Shown here: positions 34,683-46,081 of the stretch, piece after piece
Numbering within the stretch: the first letter of the stretch is position 1
How the letters are laid out: each line of letters begins with the position of its first letter
Assembly (NCBI RefSeq): GCF_013177455.1
Contig: NZ_CP053660.1
Span: forward strand, 1,302,001-1,366,000
Reading direction: 5' to 3'
From: Nocardioides marmotae
GTDB lineage: Bacteria > Actinomycetota > Actinomycetes > Propionibacteriales > Nocardioidaceae
DNA length: 64,000 nt
The notes under the pieces: generated by a model
What the model saw: the letters and a program-made list of their open reading frames with translations, nothing else
The model's database searches: none
Told to the model about the DNA's origin: nothing
Made by a program: the position numbers and the translations under genes

Positions 34683-34863
34683 ACCCCACCCCACGAGCCC
34701 CAGCAACCACAGGCGACACACCCCGCGCGCGGCGTGCCTCCGCGGGAGGGAGGGGTCGGGTCCTTACGCTCCCGGTGGGCGCAGAGGCAGGCATTCGGCA
34801 GCGGATGAGGTACGCCGGGCGCCCGGACTTCCCCGGACGCGACGGACCTGCGAGGCACCAGGC

Positions 34864-35892
34864 ATGGCGAACAGCTTCATCGGCCGCGACATGGCCGTGG
34901 ACCTCGGCACCGCCAACACGCTGGTCTACGTCCGCGGCAAGGGCGTGCTGCTGGACGAGCCCAGCGTGGTCGCGATGAACGTCGCCACCGGCGAGGTGCT
35001 CGCCGTGGGCCACGAGGCCAAGCGGATGATCGGGCGGACCCCGGACGGGATCGCCGCGATCCGCCCCCTCAAGGACGGCGTGATCGCCGACTTCGAGGCG
35101 ACCGAGCAGATGCTGCGGTTCTTCATCCAGCAGGTCCACAAGCGCCGGTACTTCGCCAAGCCGCGCATGGTCATCTGCGTGCCCAGCGGCATCACGGCCG
35201 TGGAGCAGCGGGCGGTCAAGGAGGCCGGCTACCAGGCCGGCGCGCGCCGCGTCTACATCGTCGAGGAGCCGATGGCCGCGGCGATCGGCGCCGGGCTGCC
35301 GGTGCACCAGGCGACCGGCAACATGGTCGTCGACGTCGGCGGCGGCACGACCGAGGTCGCGGTCATCTCCCTGGGCGGCATCGTGACCAGCCTGTCCATC
35401 CGCACCGCCGGCGACGACCTCGACGCCGCGATCGTGGCGTGGATGAAGAAGGAATACTCCCTGATGCTGGGGGAGCGCACCGCCGAGGAGGTCAAGACGA
35501 CCCTGGGCTCGGCGTTCCCGATGGCCCAGGAGCCGGAGGCCGAGATCCGCGGCCGCGACATGATCTCCGGCCTGCCGCGCACCGTCGTGGTCTCCAGCTC
35601 CGAGATCCGCCAGGCCATCGAGGAGCCGCTCCACGCGATCGTCGACGCGGTCCGCGCCACTCTCGACCAGACCCCGCCCGAGCTCGCCGGGGACATCATG
35701 GACCGCGGGATCGTGCTCACCGGCGGCGGCGCGCTGCTGCGCGGGCTCGACGAGCGGATCCGCCACGAGACCGGCATGCCCGTGCACGTCGCGGAGGAGC
35801 CGCTGACCTCGGTCGCGCTCGGCGCCGGCAAGTGCGTGGAGGAGTTCGAGGCGCTCCAGCAGGTGCTGGTCACCGAGCCGAGGCGGTTCTGA
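34864..35892 (+). CDS. mreB: rod shape-determining protein MreB
   Basis: Actin-like filament protein that directs lateral wall synthesis. 342 residues with phosphate-1 motif VDLGTANTLVYVRGKG (about 12-27), CVPSGITAVEQRAV, phosphate-2 VVDVGGGTTEVAVISL and adenosine motif IVLTGGGALLRGLDE. The N-terminus MANSFIGRDMAVDLG may include the short amphipathic membrane tether. The stop overlaps the mreC start (TGATG). It heads the mreBCD-mrdA-rodA operon. Confidence 0.96.
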   Translation: MANSFIGRDMAVDLGTANTLVYVRGKGVLLDEPSVVAMNVATGEVLAVGHEAKRMIGRTPDGIAAIRPLKDGVIADFEATEQMLRFFIQQVHKRRYFAKPRMVICVPSGITAVEQRAVKEAGYQAGARRVYIVEEPMAAAIGAGLPVHQATGNMVVDVGGGTTEVAVISLGGIVTSLSIRTAGDDLDAAIVAWMKKEYSLMLGERTAEEVKTTLGSAFPMAQEPEAEIRGRDMISGLPRTVVVSSSEIRQAIEEPLHAIVDAVRATLDQTPPELAGDIMDRGIVLTGGGALLRGLDERIRHETGMPVHVAEEPLTSVALGAGKCVEEFEALQQVLVTEPRRF

Positions 35893-36875
35893 TGGCGGTC
35901 CAGCTCTTCGAGCGACCCACCCGCCAGCAGTCCGGCCCCACCTCGTCGGGCCGCGGGCCGCGCGAGCGCCGCTGGCGCGTGACCGAGCGGCTCGAGCAGC
36001 GCGGCCGCCCGCCCCGCTCGCTGGTCGTCGCCCTCGTGCTGGCCTGCCTGAGCCTGATCACCCTCGACTCCACCACCGGCGACGACTCGCCCGTCGAGCC
36101 GGTGCGCCGGGCGGTCGGCGAGGTCTTCGGCCCGATCGAGGTCGGCGTGGCCGCCGTCGTACGCCCCTTCGTCGCGGTGCCCGACTGGTTCCGCACCCAC
36201 AGCGACCTCCGCGGCCGGATCAGCGACCTCCAGGCGGAGAACGCCCGGCTGCGCACCGAGGTCAACAGCGCCGACTACGACCGCAACCGGCTCGCGGAGT
36301 ACGACGGCCTGACCGCCGCGGCCGAGGACCTCGGCTACTCCCTGGTGCCCGCGCGGGTCGTCGCGCTCGGCCCGGCGCAGTCCTTCTCGAGCACCGTCAC
36401 CATCGACGCCGGCTCCCAGTCGGGCCTGCGCCCGGACATGACGGTCCTCAACAACGACGGCCTGGTCGGGCGGGTCGTCCGCGTCACCCGCACCACCGCG
36501 ACCGTGCTGCTCATCATGGACCCCGACTCGGTCGTCGGTGGGCGCGTCGGCTCCTCGATGGAGCTCGGCTCGGTCCGCGGCCGCGGACAGATCGGCTCCA
36601 CCGGCCGGCTCGACCTCGAGCTCATCGACGAGTCCGACGTCCCGCGCCAGGACGACGCCGTCGTGACCTGGGGCAGCGAGGGCGGCGCGCCGTACGTCGC
36701 CGGCGTCCCGATCGGCCGGGTCACCGCCGTCTACTCCAGCCTCCGCGAGACCGCCCAGCGAGCCGTGATCGAGCCCTACGTCGACTTCGCCGCGCTCGAC
36801 CTGGTCGGCGTCGTCGTGCCCTCGGGCACGGCCAGCGACCGCGCCGTCATCGAGGCCGACGGGAGCATGCGGTGA
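35892..36875 (+). CDS. mreC: rod shape-determining protein MreC
   Basis: Bitopic membrane protein linking MreB to the wall synthases. 327 residues: a cytoplasmic Arg-rich N-terminus, one TM (SLVVALVLACLSLITLD, about 43-59), a coiled coil (LRGRISDLQAENARLRTEV, about 105-125) and the beta-barrel MreC domain (VTIDAGSQSGLRPDMTVLNN through VPIGRVTAVY). The ATG overlaps the mreB stop, and its own 3' end overlaps the mreD start. Confidence 0.93.
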   Translation: MAVQLFERPTRQQSGPTSSGRGPRERRWRVTERLEQRGRPPRSLVVALVLACLSLITLDSTTGDDSPVEPVRRAVGEVFGPIEVGVAAVVRPFVAVPDWFRTHSDLRGRISDLQAENARLRTEVNSADYDRNRLAEYDGLTAAAEDLGYSLVPARVVALGPAQSFSSTVTIDAGSQSGLRPDMTVLNNDGLVGRVVRVTRTTATVLLIMDPDSVVGGRVGSSMELGSVRGRGQIGSTGRLDLELIDESDVPRQDDAVVTWGSEGGAPYVAGVPIGRVTAVYSSLRETAQRAVIEPYVDFAALDLVGVVVPSGTASDRAVIEADGSMR

Positions 36876-37384
36876 ACCCGGCCCGCGCGGCGCTCACCGT
36901 CGTGGCCGTCGCCGCCGCGCTCGTGCTGCAGGTGACCGTCTTCTCCCACGTCTCCTGGCACGGCGTCGTCCCGAACCTCGTCCTGCTCGTGGTCGTCGCG
37001 ACCGGCCTGGTCCGCGGCGCCCAGCCGGCGATGGTGCTCGGCTTCGCCGCCGGCGTCCTGCTCGACCTGGCCCCGCCGGCCGACCACGTCGCCGGCCGCT
37101 GGGCGCTCGCCCTCGTCGTGGTGGGGTACGTCGCCGGGCGGGTGCGCCAGGACGTCCGGCCCACCGTCGGGTCGGTCGTGGCCACCGTGGCCGCCTCCTC
37201 CTTCGTCGGCACCTCGGTCTTCGCGCTGACCGGGATCCTGCTGCGCGACCCCGCTCTCGGGGTCGGCGAGGTCCTCCAGGTCATCGCCATCGGCGTCGGC
37301 TGGGACGTGCTGCTCACCCCGTTCGTGCTGCCGGTGGTCATGGGCGCCTACCGCCGCCTCGAGCCCGCACGGGCCACCGCATGA
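36872..37384 (+). CDS. mreD: rod shape-determining protein MreD
   Basis: Small integral membrane protein of the elongasome, 170 residues with five or six TM helices (LTVVAVAAALVLQVTVF, VPNLVLLVVVATGLV, AMVLGFAAGVLLDLAPP, WALALVVVGYVAGRV and a C-terminal DVLLTPFVLPVVMG). GTG start in a GTGA overlap with mreC; ends four bases inside mrdA. Identified from family pattern and position. Confidence 0.88.
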   Translation: MNPARAALTVVAVAAALVLQVTVFSHVSWHGVVPNLVLLVVVATGLVRGAQPAMVLGFAAGVLLDLAPPADHVAGRWALALVVVGYVAGRVRQDVRPTVGSVVATVAASSFVGTSVFALTGILLRDPALGVGEVLQVIAIGVGWDVLLTPFVLPVVMGAYRRLEPARATA

Positions 37385-39516
37385 GTGCCGCCGAGGCCGC
37401 CAGCCGCCGCAGCCGGCTGCGGCTGCTCGTGGTCCAGGCCCTGGTCTTCTCGCTCTTCGCGACCCTGTTCGCGCGGCTGTACTACCTCCAGGTCGTCAGC
37501 GGCGAGCAGTACACCGCGCAGGCGGCCAACCAGTCGGTCCGCGACATCGTGGTGCAGCCCCAGCGCGGCCTGATCGTCGACGACATGGGCCGCCCCCTGG
37601 TCACCAACCGCACCGCCTGGATGGTCTCGGTCGACCGCAGCATGCTGGCCAAGATGGACGCGGGCCAGCAGGACAAGCTCGTCGAGCGGGTGGCCCAGGT
37701 CACCGGCGTCCGGGCCGGCATGGTCCGCAAGCGGCTGGTCACCTGCGGGGACGACGGCAGCGTCAGCGGCGAGTGCTGGAACGGCTCGCCCTACCAGCCG
37801 GTCCCGATCGCCAGCGACGTCGAGCAGTCGGTCGCGCTGCGCATCCTCGAGCAGCCCGAGGACTTCCCGGCCGTGATCGCCGAGCAGCAGACGGTCCGCA
37901 ACTACCCGCGCCCCTACGGCGTCAACCTCGCCCACGTGCTGGGCTACCTCAGCCCGATCACCGAGGACGAGCTGACCTCGGCCGAGGACGACGACGACGA
38001 CTCGGTCAACGGCGCCTCCTCGGTCGGGCGCGCTGGCGTGGAGAAGCAGTACGACGCGTGGCTGCGCGGCATGCCGGGCTACCGCAGCGTGGCGGTCGAC
38101 TCGATGGGGCGGGTGCTCGGCGACGACGGCGAGGTCGAGGCCACGCCCGGCTCGACGCTGGTGACCTCCATCGACGCCCGCGTGCAGGGCCTGGTCGAGA
38201 AGGAGCTGGCCGGGGCGATCGCGAAGGCCCGCACCGAGGTCGACAGCGTCACCGGCCGCCCCTACGAGGCCGACTCCGGCGCGGTCGTCGTCATGGAGGC
38301 CGACACCGGCCGGATCGTGGCGATGGCCAGCCAGCCGACGTACGACCCCGGGGTGTGGGTGGGCGGCATCTCCAAGAAGCAGCTGGCCCGGCTGTACTCC
38401 GAGGCCGCCGGCACCCCGCTGCTGGGCCGCGCGACCCAGGGCCAGTTCGCCCCCGGCTCGACGTGGAAGCCGTTCATGACCGCCGCGGCGATGACCAACG
38501 GCTACGGCCCCGACACCCGGCTGGCCTGCTCCTCGGGCTTCCAGGTCGGCAACCGGGTCTTCAAGAACTACGAGTCCGGCGCCTACGGCTCGATCGGCTT
38601 CGACAAGGCGCTCGAGGTCTCCTGCAACACCTTCTTCTACCGGATCGGCTACGACTACTGGCAGCGCTTCGGCTCCGACGTCGCCGACGTCGACGCCAAG
38701 GACCCGCTGGTCGAGGAGGCCAAGGTCTTCGGCTTCGGCGCCGAGACCGGCATCGACCTGCCGGGCGAGGCGTCGGGCCGGATCGCGGACCGGACGTGGA
38801 AGCGCGCCTACTACGACTCGATGAAGGACTACTACTGCGGCATCGCCGAGAAGCCGCAAGACGAGAAGACCTCCGACTTCGTCTACCGCTTCGCCCGCGA
38901 GTTCTGCGTCGAGGGCTTCGCCTACCGCGCCGGTGACGCGGTCAACTTCGCCATCGGCCAGGGCGACACGATCGTCACCCCGCTCCAGCTGGCCCGGGCC
39001 TACGCGGCGCTGGCCAACGGCGGCACCCTGTGGGCGCCCCGGGTCGGCAAGGCGATCGTCGACCCCAGCGGCCGCACGGTGAAGGAGATCAAGCCCAAGA
39101 AGGTCGGCTCCGTGGACCTGCCGAAGTCGGTGCTCTCCTACATCGACACCGCGCTGCTGAGCGTCAGCAGCCGCGGCACCATGGCCTGGAAGCTGCCCGG
39201 CTTCCCGCTCGAGCAGGTCCGGATCCGGGCCAAGACCGGCTCCGCGGAGGTCTACGGCAAGCAGTCGACCTCCTGGGTGGCCTCCTACACCGACGACTAC
39301 GTCGTGGTGATGATGGTCAGCCAGGGCGGCACCGGCTCGGGCCGCAACGGCGACTCGATCCGCCGCATCTACGAGGCGCTGTACGGCGTCGAGGGCCAGA
39401 CCGTCGACCCCCGCCAGGCCTTCATCCCGGGCACGAAGCCGCCCCAGGGCCTGCCCACGTTCACCCCCGACGGCTCGATCCTGCCGCCCGGCCGTCGGAC
39501 CGAGGAGGACCGGTGA
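37381..39516 (+). CDS. mrdA: penicillin-binding protein 2 (class B transpeptidase)
   Basis: Cross-links peptidoglycan during elongation as partner of RodA. 711 residues with one N-terminal TM (LLVVQALVFSLFATLFARLYY, about 14-34), a PBP dimerisation domain, and the transpeptidase domain with SxxK at 360-363 (GSTWKPF), SxN at 414-416 (VSCNTF) and KTG at 618-620 (AKTGSAEV). An acidic EDDDDDSVN insert lies near 203-211 and the C-terminus has a 30-residue Pro-rich tail. ATGA overlaps join it to mreD and rodA. Confidence 0.94.
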   Translation: MSAAEAASRRSRLRLLVVQALVFSLFATLFARLYYLQVVSGEQYTAQAANQSVRDIVVQPQRGLIVDDMGRPLVTNRTAWMVSVDRSMLAKMDAGQQDKLVERVAQVTGVRAGMVRKRLVTCGDDGSVSGECWNGSPYQPVPIASDVEQSVALRILEQPEDFPAVIAEQQTVRNYPRPYGVNLAHVLGYLSPITEDELTSAEDDDDDSVNGASSVGRAGVEKQYDAWLRGMPGYRSVAVDSMGRVLGDDGEVEATPGSTLVTSIDARVQGLVEKELAGAIAKARTEVDSVTGRPYEADSGAVVVMEADTGRIVAMASQPTYDPGVWVGGISKKQLARLYSEAAGTPLLGRATQGQFAPGSTWKPFMTAAAMTNGYGPDTRLACSSGFQVGNRVFKNYESGAYGSIGFDKALEVSCNTFFYRIGYDYWQRFGSDVADVDAKDPLVEEAKVFGFGAETGIDLPGEASGRIADRTWKRAYYDSMKDYYCGIAEKPQDEKTSDFVYRFAREFCVEGFAYRAGDAVNFAIGQGDTIVTPLQLARAYAALANGGTLWAPRVGKAIVDPSGRTVKEIKPKKVGSVDLPKSVLSYIDTALLSVSSRGTMAWKLPGFPLEQVRIRAKTGSAEVYGKQSTSWVASYTDDYVVVMMVSQGGTGSGRNGDSIRRIYEALYGVEGQTVDPRQAFIPGTKPPQGLPTFTPDGSILPPGRRTEEDR

Positions 39517-40760
39517 CCGTCACCCGCCTGAGCCCGCGCGTGCCCGTCCGGCCCGTCCGGCCCGCCACCCGTGGCGCGGCGCGCTCCGGCGTCGGCGCCC
39601 GGATCGGCACGACCGTCCGCGCGCCCGGCCTCGACTGGTGGCTCGGCGGCGCGGTCGCCGTGCTCCTCGTGGTCGGCACGCTGCTGGTCTGGTCGGCCAC
39701 CTCGGCGCGCGACACGCTCACCGGCGGCGACTCCACGGCGTACCTCTCCAAGCAGGTCACCAACCTCGCCATCGGCGTCGTGCTGATGGTGCTGGTGATG
39801 GCGACCGACCACCGGTGGGTGCGGATCGTCGCGCCGCTGGTCTACCTCGGCTCCGTGGTCGGCCTGGGCCTGGTGCTCTCCCCGCTCGGCTCGACGATCA
39901 ACGGGTCGCGCTCGTGGATCGACCTCGGCGGGATGTCGGTGCAGCCCTCGGAGTTCGCCAAGCTCGCCGTCGTCATCGGCATGGCGCTGGTCGTCGCCGA
40001 GCGCTCCGAGAACCGGTGGCGGGCCCGGGTGGGCGCCGGCGAGGTCGCCGGCATGCTCGCCATCGCGGCCGTGCCGGCCGCGCTGATCATGCTCCAGCCC
40101 GACCTCGGCACGATGCTCGTGCTCTCCGCGACGGTCTTCGGCGTCCTGGCCGTCTCCGGTGCGCCGCGCCGCTGGCTGGTGCTGCTGGTCGGGGGCGGCG
40201 TGACCGTGGCCGTCGCTGCGGTGGCCGGGGGAGCGCTCAAGCAGTACCAGCTCGACCGGTTCCTCGCCTTCATCAACCCCGACCTCGACCCGCGCGGCGC
40301 CGGCTACAACGTGGAGCAGGCGCGGATCGCGATCGGCAACGGCGGACTCTTCGGCCAGGGCCTCTTCGACGGCTCCCAGACCCGGTCGGGCTTCGTGCCC
40401 GAGCAGCACACCGACTTCATCTTCACCGTCGCCGGCGAGGAGCTCGGGCTGCTCGGCGCCGGCGCGGTCATCGGGCTGCTCGTGGTGGTCCTCTGGCGCG
40501 CGCTGGTGATCGCCGCCCGCGCCGACGACGTCTTCGGCCGGGTGGCGGCGGCGGGCATCGCCTGCTGGTTCGGCTTCCAGGCCTTCCAGAACATCGGCAT
40601 GTGCCTGGGCATCATGCCGGTCACCGGCGTGCCGCTGCCGTTCGTGTCGTACGGCGGCTCCTCGATGTTCGCCAGCATGCTCGCCGTCGGGCTGCTGCAG
40701 AACATCCACCTGCGCGCCACTGCGCCCGCCGCCTCCCGCGCGAGCCTGCTCACCCGCTGA
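39513..40760 (+). CDS. rodA: rod shape-determining peptidoglycan polymerase RodA (SEDS)
   Basis: Membrane glycosyltransferase that polymerises lipid II. 415 residues, about ten TM helices, with SEDS signatures SRSWIDLGGMSVQPSEFAKL, LQPDLGTMLVL, GFVPEQHTDFIFTVAGEELG and the C-terminal GVPLPFVSYGGSSM. GTG start overlapping the mrdA stop (GTGA). The N-terminus has an Arg/Pro-rich cytoplasmic extension of about 40 residues. It is the last gene of the mre operon; GC-rich palindromic sequence follows at 40761-40820. Confidence 0.94.
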   Translation: MTVTRLSPRVPVRPVRPATRGAARSGVGARIGTTVRAPGLDWWLGGAVAVLLVVGTLLVWSATSARDTLTGGDSTAYLSKQVTNLAIGVVLMVLVMATDHRWVRIVAPLVYLGSVVGLGLVLSPLGSTINGSRSWIDLGGMSVQPSEFAKLAVVIGMALVVAERSENRWRARVGAGEVAGMLAIAAVPAALIMLQPDLGTMLVLSATVFGVLAVSGAPRRWLVLLVGGGVTVAVAAVAGGALKQYQLDRFLAFINPDLDPRGAGYNVEQARIAIGNGGLFGQGLFDGSQTRSGFVPEQHTDFIFTVAGEELGLLGAGAVIGLLVVVLWRALVIAARADDVFGRVAAAGIACWFGFQAFQNIGMCLGIMPVTGVPLPFVSYGGSSMFASMLAVGLLQNIHLRATAPAASRASLLTR

Positions 40761-40820
40761 CCGGCCCGAGGCCGGGGGCATCGGGCCCGGGGTTCGGGGG
40801 CCGGCGCCCGGCGGGGCGGC

Positions 40821-41942
40821 TCAGGGCACGACGGACAGGAACAGGAACGCGCCGAAGAGCACCAGGTGGATCAGGCCCTGCTGGGACTTCGCGCGGCCCT
40901 GGGCGACGGTGAGCGTCGAGACGACGACGGTGATCGCGAGCAGCACCAGCTGGGTGGTCTCCAGGCCGAGCTCGAGCGGGCCGTCGAGCCAGATCGAGGC
41001 GACGGCGATGGTGGGGACGGTGAGGCCGATCGAGGCCATCGCGGAGCCGAAGCCGAGGTTGAGGCTGACCTGCACCCGGTCGCGCGAGGCGTTGCGCACC
41101 GCGGCGATCGACTCCGGCGCGAGCACCAGCAGGGCGATGACGACGCCGACGACGGCGTACGGCGCGCCGACGGCGGAGACCGCGTCCTCGATGGTGGGGG
41201 AGAGCAGCTTGGCCAGCCCGACGACCGAGACCAGGGCGACGACGAGGAGCACCAGGCTGAGCGCGGTCTCCCGGCCCGACGGCGGGTCGGCGTGGTCGTC
41301 GCCGTCCTCGTCGACCAGGCCGGTGAACAGGCCGTACTCGTCGCTGGTGACCGGCACGAAGAAGTCGCGGTGCCGCACGGTCTGGGTGAAGACGAACCCG
41401 CCGTAGAGCACCAGCGAGGCGACCGCGGCGAAGGTGAGCTGGGCGGAGGAGAACTCCAGGCCCTGGCCGGAGGTGGTGAAGCTCGGCAGGACCATCGTCA
41501 GGCTCGCCAACGCGATCACGGTGGTCAGGGCGGTGCCGGTGCCCGAGGAGTTGAAGCTGACCAGGTGGTGCTTGACGGCGCCGACGAGCAGCGAGATGCC
41601 GACGATGCCGTTGAGGGTGATCATCACCGCGGCGAAGACGGTGTCGCGGGCGTAGGTGCTCGTGCCCTCCCCGCCGCTGGTCATCAGCATGACGATCAGG
41701 CCGACCTCGATCACGGTGACCGCGACGGCCAGGATCAAGGAACCGAACGGCTCCCCGACCTTGTGGGCGACCACCTCCGCGTGGTGCACCGCCGCGAGGA
41801 CCGCACCGACCAGCGCGGCGCCGATGAGGGAGAGCACCGCCCAGTGCTCGTGATGGACCCAGGTCGCGGCGAGGACGAGGACGGCGACGATCGGCACGAC
41901 CACCGACCACTGGAAGGGACCGCGGAGGGCGTGAGATGTCAT
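40821..41942 (-). CDS. chaA: calcium/proton antiporter (ChaA-type CaCA exchanger)
   Basis: A 373-residue membrane exchanger of the CaCA superfamily with 10-11 TM helices. The two inverted alpha repeats are visible: VGEPFGSLILAVAVTVIEVGLIVML near 66-90 with its conserved Glu, and LVLAPESIAAVRNASRDRVQVSLNLGFGSAMASIGLTVP near 260-300. A central acidic loop (DEDGDDHADPPSGRE) joins them. The start at 41942 is set by TATCCT eight bases upstream; a TTG three codons earlier is excluded by that spacing. Confidence 0.88.
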   Translation of the reverse strand: MTSHALRGPFQWSVVVPIVAVLVLAATWVHHEHWAVLSLIGAALVGAVLAAVHHAEVVAHKVGEPFGSLILAVAVTVIEVGLIVMLMTSGGEGTSTYARDTVFAAVMITLNGIVGISLLVGAVKHHLVSFNSSGTGTALTTVIALASLTMVLPSFTTSGQGLEFSSAQLTFAAVASLVLYGGFVFTQTVRHRDFFVPVTSDEYGLFTGLVDEDGDDHADPPSGRETALSLVLLVVALVSVVGLAKLLSPTIEDAVSAVGAPYAVVGVVIALLVLAPESIAAVRNASRDRVQVSLNLGFGSAMASIGLTVPTIAVASIWLDGPLELGLETTQLVLLAITVVVSTLTVAQGRAKSQQGLIHLVLFGAFLFLSVVP

Positions 41943-41950
41943 CGCGGCCA

Positions 41951-41956
41951 AGGATA
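41951..41956 (-). promoter_or_regulatory. -10 hexamer TATCCT for chaA
   Basis: TATCCT on the minus strand ends eight bases before the ATG at 41942. Confidence 0.45.
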
Positions 41957-42061
41957 GGGCCGCGACGGCCCCGCCCCGCGTCGGTGCCGGGTCGACCGGC
42001 CCGGGGCGATGGACCCGGTCATGACGGCCGTCGGGCCCTGATCGGGGGTCCGGGGCGCACC

Positions 42062-42067
42062 TAGGTT
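42062..42067 (+). promoter_or_regulatory. -10 hexamer TAGGTT for the MFS gene
   Basis: TAGGTT lies seven bases before the ATG at 42075. Confidence 0.45.
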
Positions 42068-42074
42068 CCCGAGG

Positions 42075-43778
42075 ATGAGCACCCCGCTGCAGGACTCACG
42101 GTCGCCGGTGAGCGCATTCGTCCTCTCCGGGCTGATGCTGGGGATGTTCCTGGGGGCGCTGGACCAGACGATCGTCAGCACCGCGATCCGCACCATCGCC
42201 GACGACCTGCACGGGCTCTCCGAGCAGGCGTGGGTCACCACGGCCTACCTCATCACCTCGACGATCACCACGCCGATCTACGGCAAGCTCGGCGACCTGC
42301 ACGGGCGCAAGAAGCTCTTCCTGGTCGCGATCACGATCTTCGTGCTCGGGTCGGTGCTGTGCTCCTTCGCGGACTCGATGTACCAGCTCGCCGCGTGCCG
42401 GGCCTTCCAGGGCCTGGGCGCGGGCGGCCTGTTCACCCTGGTGCTTGCCATCATCGGCGACCTGGTCGGGCCGCGGGAGCGGGCGCGGTACACCGGGTAC
42501 TTCATGTCGGTCTTCGGCCTGACCAGCGTGCTCGGGCCGCTCATCGGCGGATTCTTCGCCGACCGGGCCGACATCCTCGGCGTGGCCGGTTGGCGGTGGG
42601 TCTTCCTGGTCAACGTGCCGGTCGGCATCCTGGCCTTCCTCGTCGTGCTGCGCGCCTTGGACCTGCCCGTCGTCCGGGAGCGGGGCGTCCGCGTCGACGT
42701 CGCCGGCGCGGTGGCGCTGACGATCGGGCTGGTGCCGCTGCTGGTGGTCGCCGAGCAGGGCCGCGACTGGGGCTGGACCTCGGCGCGCTCGATCACGGCG
42801 TACGTCGTCGCCGCCCTCGGCCTGGTCGCCTTCGCCCTCGTCGAGCGCCGGGCCGGTGACTCCGCACTCATCCCGCTGCGGGTCTTCCGGATCCGCGCGG
42901 TGGCCGTGACCGTCATCGCCAGTGTCGTCGTCGGTGCGGCGATGTTCGGCGGCATCATGCTGCTGCCGCTCTACCTCCAGATCGTGCACGGCGCCTCGCC
43001 GACGGACTCCGGCCTGCTGATGCTGCCGCTGGTCGCCGGGATCGCGACTGGCTCGGTCGTCTCGGGCCAGATCATCGCCCGGCTCGGGCACCTACGGATC
43101 TTCCCGGTGGCGGGCGCGGCCACGATGACCGTGGGGCTCTTCCTCCTGTCCTGGCTCGCGGGACCGGAGACCTCGATGGTGAAGGTGGGCGTCGGGATGG
43201 CCGTCCTCGGGCTGGGCCTGGGCAACTGCCTCCAGCCCTTCACCCTCATCGTGCAGAACGCCGTCCCGCCGCGGGAGATCGGCGTCGCGACCAGCGCCGC
43301 GACCTTCTTCCGCCAGATCGGCGGCACGCTCGGCGTCGCGGTCTTCCTCTCCATCCTCTTCGCCGGCGTCGGCGGCAACATCGGCAAGGCGGTCGAGCAG
43401 GACGCCCGCACCGAGGCCTGGCAGCAGACCGTCAGCGACCCCCGCGTGCTCGCCGACCCGGTCAACCGGCAGCTCATCGAGGCCCTGAAGAACCCGGCCG
43501 CGCGGAGTGGAGCGGTCGACGAGGTGCAGGCCGACTCCTCGGTGATCAGCGAGCTCGACCCCGTCCTCGCCCACCCGTTCAAGGTCGGCTTCGCCGAGTC
43601 GATCGACACGGTCTTCTTCTTCGCCGGCGGCCTCGGCGTGCTCGGCTTCCTCGTCCTGCTCGCGCTGCCGTCGGTCCGGCTGCGCGACAAGCACCCGGGC
43701 GACCCGTACGCCGGCCAGGACGCGCCACCGGTCGCCGACGCCGCTGCGGCCGCCCGCGCGCCCACCGCCCCGCACTGA
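42075..43778 (+). CDS. MFS drug exporter, DHA2 family (14 TM)
   Basis: Proton-driven multidrug exporter of the EmrB/QacA type, 567 residues. DHA2 signatures: LDQTIVSTAIRTIADDL in TM1, motif A GKLGDLHGRKKLF between TM2 and TM3, RAFQGLGAGGLF and motif C GLTSVLGPLIGGFF in TM5. About 14 TM helices, with a large extracytoplasmic loop between TM13 and TM14 (about 435-500), and a Pro/Ala-rich cytoplasmic tail. No TetR or MarR regulator is adjacent. Its substrate cannot be inferred. Confidence 0.9.
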   Translation: MSTPLQDSRSPVSAFVLSGLMLGMFLGALDQTIVSTAIRTIADDLHGLSEQAWVTTAYLITSTITTPIYGKLGDLHGRKKLFLVAITIFVLGSVLCSFADSMYQLAACRAFQGLGAGGLFTLVLAIIGDLVGPRERARYTGYFMSVFGLTSVLGPLIGGFFADRADILGVAGWRWVFLVNVPVGILAFLVVLRALDLPVVRERGVRVDVAGAVALTIGLVPLLVVAEQGRDWGWTSARSITAYVVAALGLVAFALVERRAGDSALIPLRVFRIRAVAVTVIASVVVGAAMFGGIMLLPLYLQIVHGASPTDSGLLMLPLVAGIATGSVVSGQIIARLGHLRIFPVAGAATMTVGLFLLSWLAGPETSMVKVGVGMAVLGLGLGNCLQPFTLIVQNAVPPREIGVATSAATFFRQIGGTLGVAVFLSILFAGVGGNIGKAVEQDARTEAWQQTVSDPRVLADPVNRQLIEALKNPAARSGAVDEVQADSSVISELDPVLAHPFKVGFAESIDTVFFFAGGLGVLGFLVLLALPSVRLRDKHPGDPYAGQDAPPVADAAAAARAPTAPH

Positions 43779-43902
43779 CCGACGCGCCCGGCCGCCCCGG
43801 CGGGGCCGGGCCCCCCGGCCGGGCCGGTCGCGAGGGTTCGTCCCGGCCAGCCGCCGCGTCGTACCCTGGACCGTTCCCCGATCTGTGTTGTGAGGTAGCC
43901 GC

Positions 43903-45906
<2,004 letters not shown>

Positions 45907-45962
45907 TCCCGGCCTGATCTCGGTCTGATCTCGGCGGCCCGGGCGGGCCTCCTGCCCCGGGG

Positions 45963-46020
45963 TAGTCCGCCACACCTGCGCCCTTGGCGGGCCGGCCAAG
46001 GGCGCGCCTGTGGCGGACTA
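45963..46020. terminator. 58-bp nested hairpin after the radical SAM gene
   Basis: TAGTCCGCCACA (45963-45974) pairs with TGTGGCGGACTA (46009-46020), and inside it GCGCCCTTGGC (45978-45988) pairs with GCCAAGGGCGC (45995-46005). It lies between convergent genes and probably terminates both, though its length and symmetry exceed a usual terminator. It also marks one end of the accessory block that separates the radical SAM gene from its partner. Confidence 0.6.
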
Positions 46021-46081
46021 TCCCGCCAGTGGCCCCACGCACCTGCCCCCGCACAGCCCCGGGTACGCCGGCGGGCGGGCC

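Noticed and set aside
34591..34863. N-terminal extension of MreB through the palindromic element
   Set aside because: The frame is open, but MreB homology begins exactly at MANSFIGRDMAVDLG (34864), and the upstream translation is palindrome-derived.
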